Numbered from the stretch's first letter, positions 1 to 8,243 are shown. The stretch: DNA of 15,284 nucleotides from Oscillospiraceae bacterium (GCA_902803365.1 CADCPU010000448.1:1-15284), one strand, 5' to 3'. Numbers and translations: made by a program. Notes: generated by a model from the sequence alone, not told the origin.

Positions 1-369
1 AAGAACGCTCAAGATACAAGTCCTGCCGTTGATCCTTGCTACGCTCCTGCCGTCAGCAGAGATCTCACGCGTAACGATAACAGAATCTGGATCATATGAG
101 ATGCCGTTATCTTCAAGTGTCTTGGATATCTGCACGCGAACTTCAGCCTTAACAGCCTCGAGCCCGAAAACAGCTTCTATATAAGCCTTTTCGCAGCCTG
201 TCCTGACGAGATTCTTGGACGCCTTATCGCCAAGGATAAGGCCAATGGCATCGATGAGCAGAGACTTACCTGCACCCGTCTCACCCGTCAGAACATTAAG
301 TCCCTTGGAGGGCTCGAAAACGCAGTGCGCTATAACAGCAAGGTTATTGATCTCGATCCTTTGAAGCAT
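1..369 (-). CDS. recN: DNA repair protein RecN, N-terminal part (cut by window edge)
   Basis: The first 123 codons are visible and the frame stays open to the window edge, so the C-terminal part lies outside. RecN is an SMC-like ATPase that acts at double-strand breaks during recombinational repair. The translation begins MLQRIEINNLAVIAHC and carries a Walker A motif GETGAGKS at residues 29-36, followed by LLIDAIGLILGDKAS, which is the usual RecN ATPase opening. The ATG overlaps the argR stop codon (TGATG), so the two genes are probably translationally coupled; a GGAG lies about 10 nt upstream, inside argR. argR-recN adjacency is widely conserved in Firmicutes. No LexA-type operator is visible nearby. 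The identification is firm; completeness downstream cannot be judged. Confidence 0.93.
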   Translation of the reverse strand, partial: MLQRIEINNLAVIAHCVFEPSKGLNVLTGETGAGKSLLIDAIGLILGDKASKNLVRTGCEKAYIEAVFGLEAVKAEVRVQISKTLEDNGISYDPDSVIVTREISADGRSVARINGRTCILSVL

Positions 370-836
370 CAGTCATTGGCTCCGTTCATGAGTCCGTTGA
401 TGGTAGATACCATGGCATCTGCCTCAGCGACACCCGGAGTTGCGATAAATACGGTATCGTCACCTGCGATGGTTCCGACGACATTCTGAAGATGCATTGA
501 ATCAAGTGCAGATGCACAAGCCTGAGCCATACCTGGCAAAGTCCTTATTACGACAAGGTTCATTGCACTGGCGCAGGATAAGAGCGCATTCGTAAAAACT
601 GACAGGAGTCTGCCGGGAGCAATATCGCCGGTCCTGTCGAGGATAGCATATTTGGTATTGCCGCTCGCAGCGGTGACCTTGATGATTCCAAGGTCCTTTA
701 TATCACGTGAGCATGTAGCCTGAGTTACCTTGAAGCCGAGTTCCCTCATCCTCTTGGTAAGCTCATCCTGTGTTGCTATGTCATAATCCCTGATAAGTCG
801 GATCATAGCTTCCTGACGATCATTTTTTGTGTTCAT
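369..836 (-). CDS. argR: Arginine repressor ArgR/AhrC
   Basis: A 155-residue protein, the normal length for ArgR. Residues 1-70 form the winged helix-turn-helix DNA-binding domain (TQDELTKRMRELGFKVTQAT followed by SRDIKDLGI), and the C-terminal half is the arginine-binding hexamerisation domain, ending in the typical GTIAGDDTVFIA segment. In the family, arginine-bound ArgR represses arginine synthesis and activates catabolism genes. The start codon has a good AAGGGG site 8 nt upstream and overlaps the 3' end of nadK by 17 bp. The stop overlaps the recN start by 1 bp. Its place between nadK and recN is the standard clostridial arrangement and says nothing specific about arginine genes, none of which are in the window. 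I saw no clear ARG-box palindrome near the gene. Confidence 0.95.
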   Translation of the reverse strand: MNTKNDRQEAMIRLIRDYDIATQDELTKRMRELGFKVTQATCSRDIKDLGIIKVTAASGNTKYAILDRTGDIAPGRLLSVFTNALLSCASAMNLVVIRTLPGMAQACASALDSMHLQNVVGTIAGDDTVFIATPGVAEADAMVSTINGLMNGAND

Positions 837-1695
837 AGAAACTTCCCCTTGCAGATATCTTACTTCTCACGGTCTCAAAGAATCCCTGCTTGCCAAGCGT
901 AATAGTCTTGATGGAAGACTTATAACCCGTGATCCTTACTGTATCATTCTGTTTGAGTTCAAGATTTGTCCTTCCGTCACCAGAGATGATCGGAGCAGAT
1001 TCAAATTCCTGAAGCTTGATCTCTATAACATCGGAGTTCGTCAGACAATAGCCGGATCGCTGCAATGTATGCGGACAGAGCGGCGTAACGATCATATTGC
1101 GCATATGAGGCATAAGGATAGGACCGCCTGCCGCAAGTGAATAAGCAGTCGAACCCGTAGGTGTGGATACGATGATACCGTCACCGTAGAACTTCTCTAC
1201 ATACTGACCGTCGATCCAGAGATCCATCTTAACGATGTTGAGCTTAGCGCCTCTTGTTACAACGCAATCATTGAGACAAACGAAGTCTTCTCTTACAATG
1301 CCGTCTTCACCGATTATCTCGACATAGAGCTGAGATCTTTCTGCGATCTCGTATTGACCGTTTAATACTTTATCAAGGTCTGATTCAAGATCCGGGACAT
1401 CGATCTCAGTAAGAAAACCGATACTGCCTTTATTGATTCCGATAAACGGGATATCAAGATCACGATATTCAGATACGGCACTCAGGAGCGTTCCGTCGCC
1501 GCCAATGGATATAATGACATCACAGTTCTCAAAAGAACCGAATTCCACCTTCTTCTTATCTTTAATAACATCCTGATCCTTCATACTTTCAGGAAAAACA
1601 GTAACCGAGCCGCGATCTGCGATAATATCGGCACAGCGGGCAGCTATCTCATATCCTATATCCCTGGATATGTTAGAGAAGATTCCCAGTCTCAT
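820..1695 (-). CDS. nadK: NAD kinase
   Basis: A 291-residue cytoplasmic enzyme that phosphorylates NAD to NADP using ATP or polyphosphate. It contains the catalytic GGDGT motif at residues 65-69, NKGSIGFLTEID at 89-100, the NAD-binding NDCVVTRG at 142-149, and GDGIIVSTPTGSTAYSLAAG at 171-190. CPHTL follows at 207-211, also typical of the family. The ATG has a strong GAAGGAG site with 6 nt spacing. The gap to dxs upstream is 66 bp, the widest within this operon, and contains a weak hairpin with a T-tract. The 3' end overlaps argR. In Bacillus the gene tlyA usually sits between dxs and argR; here nadK occupies that slot. Length and motifs are complete and nothing looks degraded. Confidence 0.96.
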   Translation of the reverse strand: MRLGIFSNISRDIGYEIAARCADIIADRGSVTVFPESMKDQDVIKDKKKVEFGSFENCDVIISIGGDGTLLSAVSEYRDLDIPFIGINKGSIGFLTEIDVPDLESDLDKVLNGQYEIAERSQLYVEIIGEDGIVREDFVCLNDCVVTRGAKLNIVKMDLWIDGQYVEKFYGDGIIVSTPTGSTAYSLAAGGPILMPHMRNMIVTPLCPHTLQRSGYCLTNSDVIEIKLQEFESAPIISGDGRTNLELKQNDTVRITGYKSSIKTITLGKQGFFETVRSKISARGSFYEHKK

Positions 1696-1743
1696 AAGAA
1701 CTCCTTCAAGAAAAGTATGACTATATTATGCATTATTTTGAAT

Positions 1744-1770
1744 AAAAAAACAGAAGGATTTTCATTCCTT
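1744..1770 (-). terminator. Weak terminator-like hairpin between dxs and nadK
   Basis: On the minus strand a short 5-bp stem (AAGGA pairing with TCCTT, 7-nt loop) spans the dxs stop codon and is followed by CTG and seven T residues (1744-1750). The stem is too weak for an efficient terminator and probably causes partial attenuation at most. There is no convincing -35/-10 pair between it and nadK, so nadK is likely reached by read-through. Confidence 0.3.
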
Positions 1771-3648
1771 TATCTTATTAAAGAAAGACTCACCCAAATA
1801 CTCACCGTCAAGACGTGCTGCTTTAAGCTGTTCGCTCCTTGTACCTGCGCGGACCATCGGATCCTTGATGCCATATGTATGAACAGGAACTACCTTCTTA
1901 CAGTTCTCTACATATTCATTGATAAAATACGAACCGAATCCGCCGTTAACGATACCCTCTTCAACGGTAAATATGATCTTTGCACTTCCGACAGCTACAA
2001 TGATCGATGAAATATCAAGAGGTTTGATCTTGCATATATTAAGATTCTTGCCCTTGAGGCCCTTGGATGCAAGGAATTTAAATGCCTTATCAGATTCCTT
2101 CTGAACAGGTCCGCATGTGATGATCGCAAAATCGTCACCTTCATCTGCGAGGACTCTGACACCGTCCAAATCTGCGTTTTCGAGCGCAGGATTAACATAT
2201 TCTCCGCCCTTTACATAACGGATCGAACAAGGTCCCGCAATATCATTGACAGAAGCATAAAGTGACTTCGTGAGATCTCTGAATGTAGAAGGAACAAATA
2301 CAGAGATATTAGGCATCGACAGCATATAGCTGATGTCGTAGATGCCGTTATGAGTATGACCGTCTGCACCGACCAATCCTGCACGGTCAAGACAGAAGAT
2401 AACATGATTATTCATGAAGCATACGTCTTCGAGTATCTGATCGTATGCTCTCTGAAGGAACGAAGAATAGATCGCAACGATCGGGACCTTACCGCCGAGA
2501 GACAGACCGGCCGCCATTGTTACGCAATGTTCCTCAGCGATACCGCAATCAAAGAAGCGCGTCGGATAGCGATCAGCAAACGTCTTAAGTCCGGTGCCGT
2601 TGGTCATGGCGGCACTGATCGCAACTATATTGCGATTCTTGTTCGCGATCGAGACGATATCACGAGAGAAACATTCAGTAAAATTCGTAACTGTCTTATC
2701 AGTCTTGGGCACAACGCCCTTTGTCAGGTCGAATGCACCGACTCCGTGATAATCAGACGGATGAGTCTCTGCATGCTTATAGCCCTTGCCCTTCTTGGTA
2801 CAAACATGAAGGAGGACAGGTGCATTGATACTTCTTATGGACTCAAGAGCCGCAATAAGTTCTTCGGTATTATGTCCGTCGACCGGACCGTAGTAAACAA
2901 GACCGAGATCCTCAAAGATAGTAGGTTTCTTATGGTAGAGCAAAAACCTGAAGAAGTCCTTGACGGACAACATAGCCCTTATGACAGGACGGCCGATCAC
3001 AGGTGTGCTGATCGTAAGGAAACGCTCCGTCGCACGCTTGGCACGAAGATAACCGCCCGACAATCTGACCTTACCGAGATGCTTGGCAAGTCCGCCGACG
3101 TTCTTGTTGATGCTCATATTGTTATCGTTAAGGATAATGATAACGCGATCCTTGTTATGACCCAGGTCATTGATAGCTTCATAGGCAGGGCCACCTGTCA
3201 TGGCGCCGTCACCTATAATGGCGATGACATGCTCGTTGGTATCATTAAGCTGTGCAGCTCTGGCATAACCGACTGCAGCGGAAACGGCCGTAGCGCTGTG
3301 GCCTGTATCAAAAGAATCATACGGGCTCTCGGATATGCGCGGGAAGCCTGATATTCCGTCCTTTTGACGAAGGGTATCAAACTTGTCGAACCTGCCGGTC
3401 AGAAGTTTATATGCGTATGACTGATGACCTACGTCAAATATGAATTTGTCTTCTCTGTAATCGAAAACACTCAACAAAGCAACGGTGAGTTCCACCACGC
3501 CGAGATTGGATGCGAGGTGGCCGCCGTTATTCGATACGACTTCCAGTATCCTGGCACGTATCTCTTCACACAAAGAAGATCGCTCTCCTTCATTAAGCGA
3601 GGCGATCTCCTTAGGTGTCATTTGTTTGTTGAGATATTTATACTCCAA
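1762..3648 (-). CDS. dxs: 1-deoxy-D-xylulose-5-phosphate synthase
   Basis: The first enzyme of the methylerythritol phosphate route to isoprenoids: it condenses pyruvate and glyceraldehyde 3-phosphate using thiamine diphosphate. The 628-residue length is normal. Visible landmarks are GHLASNLG (43-50), DVGHQSYAYK (72-81), the thiamine diphosphate motif GDGAMTGG (146-153) with NDNNMSI (174-180), YGPVDGHN (253-260), and GIAEEHCVTMAAG (369-381) holding the catalytic glutamate at 372. DRAGLVGADGHTH follows at 421-433. The start codon is TTG: alignment with the family opening (YLNK...P) supports it, and a GGAAGG lies 10 nt upstream; the next ATG, nine codons in, has no properly spaced site. It follows ispA by 18 bp, so the two prenyl-precursor genes are co-transcribed. 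Rare-start use may keep translation low. Confidence 0.96.
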   Translation of the reverse strand: MEYKYLNKQMTPKEIASLNEGERSSLCEEIRARILEVVSNNGGHLASNLGVVELTVALLSVFDYREDKFIFDVGHQSYAYKLLTGRFDKFDTLRQKDGISGFPRISESPYDSFDTGHSATAVSAAVGYARAAQLNDTNEHVIAIIGDGAMTGGPAYEAINDLGHNKDRVIIILNDNNMSINKNVGGLAKHLGKVRLSGGYLRAKRATERFLTISTPVIGRPVIRAMLSVKDFFRFLLYHKKPTIFEDLGLVYYGPVDGHNTEELIAALESIRSINAPVLLHVCTKKGKGYKHAETHPSDYHGVGAFDLTKGVVPKTDKTVTNFTECFSRDIVSIANKNRNIVAISAAMTNGTGLKTFADRYPTRFFDCGIAEEHCVTMAAGLSLGGKVPIVAIYSSFLQRAYDQILEDVCFMNNHVIFCLDRAGLVGADGHTHNGIYDISYMLSMPNISVFVPSTFRDLTKSLYASVNDIAGPCSIRYVKGGEYVNPALENADLDGVRVLADEGDDFAIITCGPVQKESDKAFKFLASKGLKGKNLNICKIKPLDISSIIVAVGSAKIIFTVEEGIVNGGFGSYFINEYVENCKKVVPVHTYGIKDPMVRAGTRSEQLKAARLDGEYLGESFFNKIKE

Positions 3649-3666
3649 ATGAGGTTAACCTTCCAA

Positions 3667-4560
3667 TTAAAAATCTCTCTGTGCGACGTAGTCGACGATG
3701 AGCTTGAGTTCCTTGGTATCAAAACCGTAGTACTCAAGAGAATCGAGATTGGAATAAGCAGAATCGAGTTCCGCATCCATCATAAGCTTAGCTCTCTCTA
3801 CGCCGAACATCGTAGCATAAGTAGGCTTTTCATCTCTTACATCCTTACCTGCTGTCTTACCGAGAGTAGCTTCATCTGCAGTAAGATCAAGGATGTCGTC
3901 TTTGATCTGGAAAGCAAGTCCGATATTCTTACTGAGGTTAGTAAGGATCCTTATAGTCTCAGAAGACTTATCACCGTCAATGAGATATACAGGTGTACAG
4001 ATGGCAGCCTCAAGAAGAGCGCCTGTCTTTCTTGTGTGGAGCTCGTGAAGAGTCTCTGCACTGATCTTCTGACCCATTGATGTAAGGTCGAGATCCTGAC
4101 CGCAGAGCATTCCGTCGATACCGGAGCACTCGAACATCTTATATGCAGCATATGCATACTCAGGCTTCTTGATAACGAGCTTCAAAACGAGTTCTGCAGC
4201 TCTGTTAAGGAGACAGTCACCTGCAAGTGTAGCAAAGTTATCGCCGTATACCTTATGGCATGTAGGCTTGCCTCTTCTTAAGTCGTCGTTATCCATGCAA
4301 GGCAGATCGTCATGGATAAGAGAATATGTATGGATCATCTCAAGGCTTCTTGCAAATACGAGGACATCATCCATATTGCACTTGAGCATCCTTGCTACTA
4401 CATACATGAAGCAAGGTCTAACGCGCTTACCGCCTGATGTCAAACTGTATAATGAAGCCTTTGCAGTAATAAAATCTTTATTGTTATCATCGAAGATACC
4501 TTCCAGAGATGGGTCAAACCACTCACGTGTCTGATCCAGCAGTTGAATAATAGGTTCCAT
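3667..4560 (-). CDS. ispA: Farnesyl diphosphate synthase (IspA-type prenyltransferase)
   Basis: A 297-residue trans-prenyl chain elongation enzyme that builds farnesyl (or geranyl/geranylgeranyl) diphosphate from isopentenyl and dimethylallyl diphosphates. GGKRVRP is at 43-49, the first aspartate-rich motif DDLPCMDNDD at 84-93 (the DDxxxxD form usual in bacterial farnesyl synthases), and the second, DDILD, at 221-225, preceded by FQIK. I choose the ATG at 4560 rather than the TTG one codon earlier, because GGAGG sits 8 nt before the ATG. The xseB stop is directly upstream, so translation is likely coupled. Exact product chain length cannot be fixed from sequence by eye. The xseB-ispA-dxs order is conserved in Firmicutes. 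Confidence 0.94.
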   Translation of the reverse strand: MEPIIQLLDQTREWFDPSLEGIFDDNNKDFITAKASLYSLTSGGKRVRPCFMYVVARMLKCNMDDVLVFARSLEMIHTYSLIHDDLPCMDNDDLRRGKPTCHKVYGDNFATLAGDCLLNRAAELVLKLVIKKPEYAYAAYKMFECSGIDGMLCGQDLDLTSMGQKISAETLHELHTRKTGALLEAAICTPVYLIDGDKSSETIRILTNLSKNIGLAFQIKDDILDLTADEATLGKTAGKDVRDEKPTYATMFGVERAKLMMDAELDSAYSNLDSLEYYGFDTKELKLIVDYVAQRDF

Positions 4561-4563
4561 CAA

Positions 4564-4800
4564 TTATTCCTCCTTTTCATCGTCTATCTGTAATAATGAT
4601 ACACTTCCATCACTATTAATGATAGATATTTTTTCTTCGATTTCGTTAAGACGCTTCTGACAGAGATTCGAAAGCTCGACTCCGCGGGTATAAAGTGCGA
4701 GAGATTCATCAAGGCTGACCTTGCCCTCACTAAGCTTGGAAACGATGCTCTCAAGCTCCTTTACCGCCTCTTCATAAACAAAATTATCTTCACTCATCAT
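4564..4800 (-). CDS. xseB: Exodeoxyribonuclease VII small subunit
   Basis: A 78-residue acidic helical protein. The FVYEEAVKELESIVSKLSEG opening and the following SLDESLALYTRGVELSNLCQ are the family signature. Several copies of XseB bind one XseA to form exonuclease VII, which degrades single-stranded DNA to oligonucleotides. The start region reads ATGATG and overlaps the TGA of xseA. With AGGAG just upstream, the second ATG (at 4797) has the better spacing (7 nt against 4), so the protein may be one residue shorter. The gene ends immediately before ispA. It is complete and unremarkable. Confidence 0.93.
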   Translation of the reverse strand: MMSEDNFVYEEAVKELESIVSKLSEGKVSLDESLALYTRGVELSNLCQKRLNEIEEKISIINSDGSVSLLQIDDEKEE

Positions 4801-6011
4801 GATTCTCCTCTCATGTCGACCGACTCTACCGTAGCCTTGATATCCGCATCCGATATCTTTATCGTAAGGCTGTCGCCGCTCTTGACTCCGGCACCGGTCG
4901 ATACAGGCTTTCCGTCTTTATCGAAAGCGATGGAATAGCCTCGCTTAAGAACACTCATCGGACTTGTAAGCTCAATGCTGTCCATTATCCTCAAAAGCCT
5001 GTCGCGTTCTCTTGCGCAATTAGATTTTACTATAAGTTCCGCTCTTTGGGTAAGACCCAGAAGTTTCTCCTTCTCAGTCCTGATCCTGTATTCAGGTCCC
5101 GATAAAGCCCTGTGATTTCTTAATGCATCTACCCTTCGTCTCTGGGCATCGATATATCCGTACATCACGTTATTGAGGTCGTTATCGAGCGACATAAGTC
5201 TGTAGATCAGATCATCATACTTAGGCAACACGACCTCGGCCGCAGCCGTAGGAGTCGGAACTCTCAAGTCAGAAACATAGTCGCAGATCGTGTAATCGAC
5301 TTCATGACCTACTGCAGAGATAACAGGGATATTGCAGGCATAGATCCTTCTTGCCAAAGACTCATCATTAAAGCAGAACAGATCTTCATAAGATCCGCCG
5401 CCCCTGGCAATGATTATAACGTCGACCTTATCGTTTTCGCTCTCAAAATAATCAAGACCTCTGCATATATCGATCGGCGCCTGTTCGCCCTGAACGGCAG
5501 CCGGGAACAAAGTAAGGTCAAAGAACGGATTACGACGTCTCAAAGTCCTTATGATATCGTGGATAACGGCACCCTGCGAAGAAGAGATTACGCCAATCCT
5601 TCTTGGCATGACCGGAATAGTCTTTTTATGATCGGGTGCAAAAAGGCCCTCTTCGCTCAATTTCTTGAAAAGCTGCTTATACTGTTCTCTCAAGTCTCCC
5701 TTGCCGAGCTTGGTCATATGCTTGACCATGAGCTGGAATCTTCCGGACTGACCGTAGAAACCCGCATTACAGACCATGTGAACACGCAGTCCGTCCTCAG
5801 GGTTAAAATCCAGGGATTTGGCATAAAAGCCGAACATAACGCAGCTTACCGTATTATCCGCATCTTTGAGCGAGAAATAACAATGTCCGCTCGGGTATCT
5901 CTTAAAACCTGAGATCTCACCCGTAACAGACATATTGGAAAGGCGGCTGTCATTTTCGAGAACAGCCTGAAAATATGATACGAATTCAGTAACGCTTTCG
6001 AAATTGTACAT
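4797..6011 (-). CDS. xseA: Exodeoxyribonuclease VII large subunit
   Basis: A 404-residue catalytic subunit of exonuclease VII. Residues 1-100 form the N-terminal OB-fold that binds single-stranded DNA (VTGEISGFKRYPSGHCYFSL). The catalytic domain begins around residue 140 with IGVISSSQGAVIHDI and continues through IIIARGGGSYEDLFCFNDE, ISAVGHEVDYTICDYVSDLR and VPTPTAAAE, all diagnostic. The rest is the coiled-coil region that binds XseB, ending in a small C-terminal segment (SVLKRGYSIAFDKDGKPV). The ATG is 3 nt after the nusB stop and has only a poor ribosome binding site, so coupling to nusB translation is likely. Its stop overlaps the xseB start. In Bacillus folD lies between nusB and xseA; here it is absent. 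Confidence 0.95.
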   Translation of the reverse strand: MYNFESVTEFVSYFQAVLENDSRLSNMSVTGEISGFKRYPSGHCYFSLKDADNTVSCVMFGFYAKSLDFNPEDGLRVHMVCNAGFYGQSGRFQLMVKHMTKLGKGDLREQYKQLFKKLSEEGLFAPDHKKTIPVMPRRIGVISSSQGAVIHDIIRTLRRRNPFFDLTLFPAAVQGEQAPIDICRGLDYFESENDKVDVIIIARGGGSYEDLFCFNDESLARRIYACNIPVISAVGHEVDYTICDYVSDLRVPTPTAAAEVVLPKYDDLIYRLMSLDNDLNNVMYGYIDAQRRRVDALRNHRALSGPEYRIRTEKEKLLGLTQRAELIVKSNCARERDRLLRIMDSIELTSPMSVLKRGYSIAFDKDGKPVSTGAGVKSGDSLTIKISDADIKATVESVDMRGES

Positions 6012-6014
6012 ATC

Positions 6015-6416
6015 TTACTGACTCTTTTCGAGTGAAGATAAGACACCGTTGATATAAGCCGGAGTATCATCAGTTCCGTACTTCTTGGAAAGCTTAACAG
6101 CTTCGTTGATCGCTACGCTCGTAGGAATATCCTCACAGAACATGATCTCGTAAGCTGCAACCTCAAGGATCGCTACATCGACTCTCGGAAGTCTGTTGAT
6201 AGTCCACTTCTTAAGGTACTTGGAGATCTCGGCATCGAGCTCCTGCTTCTTGTGGTAAACGCCTGAAGCGACCTTCTCGAAATATTCGATATCATCCTTA
6301 AGATCTTCGTTAAGTGCTATAAACTGATCGAACTGCTCCTGAAAAGTCAGCTCCTCTTTGAAAGTCGTCTGATAGATAAAAACGACGACGGATTCTCTTG
6401 TCTCTATTCTGCTCAT
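6015..6416 (-). CDS. nusB: Transcription antitermination factor NusB
   Basis: A 133-residue all-helical RNA-binding protein, normal length. NusB binds boxA RNA together with NusE (S10) and supports antitermination of ribosomal RNA transcription. The C-terminal half carries the clear family signature: RLPRVDVAILEVAAYEIMF, then DIPTSVAINEAVKLSKKYG and AYINGVLSSL. The start has a strong GGGGAGG site 5 nt upstream, located inside the last codons of the preceding membrane protein gene, whose stop overlaps the nusB ATG (ATGA). nusB next to asp23-type genes is a conserved Firmicutes neighbourhood. Nothing is unusual in the protein itself. Confidence 0.93.
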   Translation of the reverse strand: MSRIETRESVVVFIYQTTFKEELTFQEQFDQFIALNEDLKDDIEYFEKVASGVYHKKQELDAEISKYLKKWTINRLPRVDVAILEVAAYEIMFCEDIPTSVAINEAVKLSKKYGTDDTPAYINGVLSSLEKSQ

Positions 6417-6649
6417 CTAAACCTCCCCGGTGGAAGGATCCTGTCGAGCATCTTCTTAAATTTGCTCATATCGCTGAACAGGAAAGATCCTACAAAAAAT
6501 CCCACCAAAGTAAAAATAACTATAAATAACGTTTTCCAAAATCCAAAAATACAGAGCAATATACCGATGACAAAAAATACGGCAGCACAAACGATACCGG
6601 GTTTGGTACTTGTGATCTTCTCCAGAATCTTTGCCAATAACTGTTCCAT
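6413..6649 (-). CDS. Small two-pass membrane protein, DUF2273 type
   Basis: A 78-residue protein with two hydrophobic segments (about 18-36 and 40-58), joined by a very short turn containing FGFWKT, and a basic C-terminal tail. Size, topology and position next to amaP and asp23 match the DUF2273 family of small integral membrane proteins found in Asp23 loci. Its biochemical role is not established; association with the membrane-anchored Asp23 scaffold is inferred from context. It starts 1 nt after the amaP stop with a weak ribosome binding site, and its TGA overlaps the nusB ATG, so it is embedded in a translationally coupled string. I assign the family from overall appearance, since no catalytic motif is available. 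Confidence 0.75.
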   Translation of the reverse strand: MEQLLAKILEKITSTKPGIVCAAVFFVIGILLCIFGFWKTLFIVIFTLVGFFVGSFLFSDMSKFKKMLDRILPPGRFR

Positions 6650-6650
6650 A

Positions 6651-7208
6651 TTACTTATCTACCTTAGCAACAACAGGCTCAACCTTGCTGACCTTGACTG
6701 ATACCGCTTCAACAACGATTCCCGTGTATCTCTCGATATCCTTCTTGATCTTTTCCTGAACCTTGGCCATCGATGCAGGGATCTCAACGTTTGAATACAA
6801 AACAGCGCTGAGAGCTACCTTGATGGCATCATTCTTACCGGAAGAAACTCTAACCTTTGCACTCTTGATACCTACCTGAGCAGATCTTGCAGAGTTCAAA
6901 GCGATACTCTCGATAGCATCGGCACCAATATCAACGGTACCGATATCCGTCTTACGGACACGAGTCTTGCTCAAACGTCCGGACAGGATACAGTAAGTGA
7001 TCGAATAAACTGCGGAAGCAAGAAGAAGAACGAAGAATAAGATATAGATAAGCCTGTAGCTGTCACTGTCATTTGTAGCTACAAATGACATAGGAGCAAG
7101 GATCTTCGAGAAAATACTGTCGTCAAATGCTCCATAGATAAGGACCATGGAAAGGAGAGCCAAAATGACTGAATAGAAAAACATTAAAAAACGCACCATT
7201 CGATTCAT
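6651..7208 (-). CDS. amaP: Alkaline shock response membrane anchor protein AmaP
   Basis: A 185-residue protein with transmembrane segments at about 7-27 and 52-75 and a cytoplasmic C-terminal half. Residues from about 86 on resemble Asp23 itself: VQEKIKKDIERYTGIVVEAV (150-169) closely parallels IQEKVKADVERFTGLVVESV in the neighbouring asp23 product. In Staphylococcus, AmaP recruits the abundant Asp23 protein to the membrane, where it dampens the cell wall stress response; the same role is inferred here. The ATG has an ideal AGGAGGT site 8 nt upstream that overlaps the asp23 stop codon. Neighbours (asp23 upstream, DUF2273 gene downstream) fit the usual gene trio. Confidence 0.86.
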   Translation of the reverse strand: MNRMVRFLMFFYSVILALLSMVLIYGAFDDSIFSKILAPMSFVATNDSDSYRLIYILFFVLLLASAVYSITYCILSGRLSKTRVRKTDIGTVDIGADAIESIALNSARSAQVGIKSAKVRVSSGKNDAIKVALSAVLYSNVEIPASMAKVQEKIKKDIERYTGIVVEAVSVKVSKVEPVVAKVDK

Positions 7209-7221
7209 TAAAGACTACCTC

Positions 7222-7614
7222 CTACAGTTCCGTATCAACTTCATCTTCTTCGCGTGCAACAACTCCGCACACATGTACGTCGACTGACTCGACGACAAGA
7301 CCGGTAAATCGCTCAACATCGGCCTTAACCTTCTCCTGGATAGACCAAGCGACCTCCGGAATTATTTTACCATAATAAACAACAGGATAGACCGTAATGG
7401 CAACAAAGCCGTCGTCGTTTTCATAAAAAACGACCTTTACGCCCTTGCCCTCGTGGACTACTCCTGCTATTTCTTTAAGTGCAACACCAAAAGAAGGAGC
7501 AAGAGAAGCTACGCCGTCAATCTGAAGCGCAGCCTCTGCGGCATACTGGGCCACAAACCCTTGAGACATCGAACGATCGCCTTTAATGGATTCGGGACTT
7601 CCGTTTTCAACCAT
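7222..7614 (-). CDS. asp23: Asp23/Gls24 family envelope stress protein
   Basis: A 130-residue soluble protein with no signal peptide or membrane segment. SQGFVAQYAAEAALQIDGVA opens the Asp23 domain, a central strand-rich part follows (VKVVFYENDDGFVAITVYPV), and IIPEVAWSIQEKVKADVERF with GLVVESVDVHVCGV closes it. Members form membrane-associated filaments held by AmaP and are linked to alkaline or envelope stress; Bacillus YqhY occupies the same chromosomal place. The start has AAGG 7 nt upstream. It lies 36 bp after efp, exactly where many spore-formers carry the spoIIIA block, and 13 bp before amaP. The acidic tail (REEDEVDTEL) could be a flexible contact region, which is a guess. Confidence 0.9.
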   Translation of the reverse strand: MVENGSPESIKGDRSMSQGFVAQYAAEAALQIDGVASLAPSFGVALKEIAGVVHEGKGVKVVFYENDDGFVAITVYPVVYYGKIIPEVAWSIQEKVKADVERFTGLVVESVDVHVCGVVAREEDEVDTEL

Positions 7615-7650
7615 ATGCCTACCTTCTTCCGATATTGGATATTTATTTGA

Positions 7651-8208
7651 TTAAGCGCGCTCCAAATATTCGCCTGTTCTTGTGTCAACGCGGATAATCT
7701 CATCCTGGTTAACAAAGAGAGGTACCTTAACAACTGCACCTGTCTCAAGTGTAGCATACTTTGTAGCGTTGTTTGTTGTGTCACCCTTAACACCAGGCTC
7801 GCACTCTGTGATCTTGAGCTCAACTGTGATAGGAAGCTCAACCTGGAATACTTCGCCCTTGTAAGAAAGAACCTTACAGATCATCTCTTCCTTAAGGAAC
7901 TTGATAGCATCGCCGATAGACTCAGCGTGGATAGGCTCCTGCTCATATGTATCCTGATCCATGAAGTAATAGAGGTCGCCGTCAGCGTAGATATACTGCA
8001 TATCTCTTCTGTCGAGCTGAGCCTGCTCAAACTTCTCGTTAGGGTTAAAGCTTCTCTCAACTACAGAACCTGTCTTAACGTTCTTGTACTTTGTTCTTAC
8101 GAAAGCTGCGCCCTTACCCGGCTTAACGTGCTGGAATTCAACAACCTGATAAACCTGGCCGTCCATCTCAAAGCACATATTATTTCTGAAATCGCCTGCA
8201 CTAATCAT
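7651..8208 (-). CDS. efp: Translation elongation factor P
   Basis: A 185-residue protein once the start is placed at the ATG at 8208, which has an AAAGGAG site about 6 nt upstream; an in-frame TTG ten codons earlier would add residues not found in the family. EF-P binds stalled ribosomes between the P and E sites and promotes peptide-bond formation at polyproline stretches. The loop [10 protein letters not shown] places the potentially modified lysine at residue 32, as in Bacillus. The three beta-barrel domains are intact, ending with the diagnostic CEPGVKGDT and [20 protein letters not shown]. It is the first gene after a candidate promoter and probably leads the long operon down to recN. 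Confidence 0.96.
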   Translation of the reverse strand: MISAGDFRNNMCFEMDGQVYQVVEFQHVKPGKGAAFVRTKYKNVKTGSVVERSFNPNEKFEQAQLDRRDMQYIYADGDLYYFMDQDTYEQEPIHAESIGDAIKFLKEEMICKVLSYKGEVFQVELPITVELKITECEPGVKGDTTNNATKYATLETGAVVKVPLFVNQDEIIRVDTRTGEYLERA

Positions 8209-8243
8209 AGAAAACTCCTTTAATACTGCTAGTCGCATTTATT

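Noticed and set aside
2350..3351. A long open frame of 333 codons on the plus strand
   Set aside because: It lies entirely antisense to dxs, whose motifs are unmistakable; the long antisense frame follows from dxs codon usage and its product resembles no protein family.
8209..8238. An in-frame upstream TTG start for efp that adds ten residues
   Set aside because: The ATG at 8208 has a far better ribosome binding site and gives the standard 185-residue EF-P opening with the modifiable lysine at position 32.
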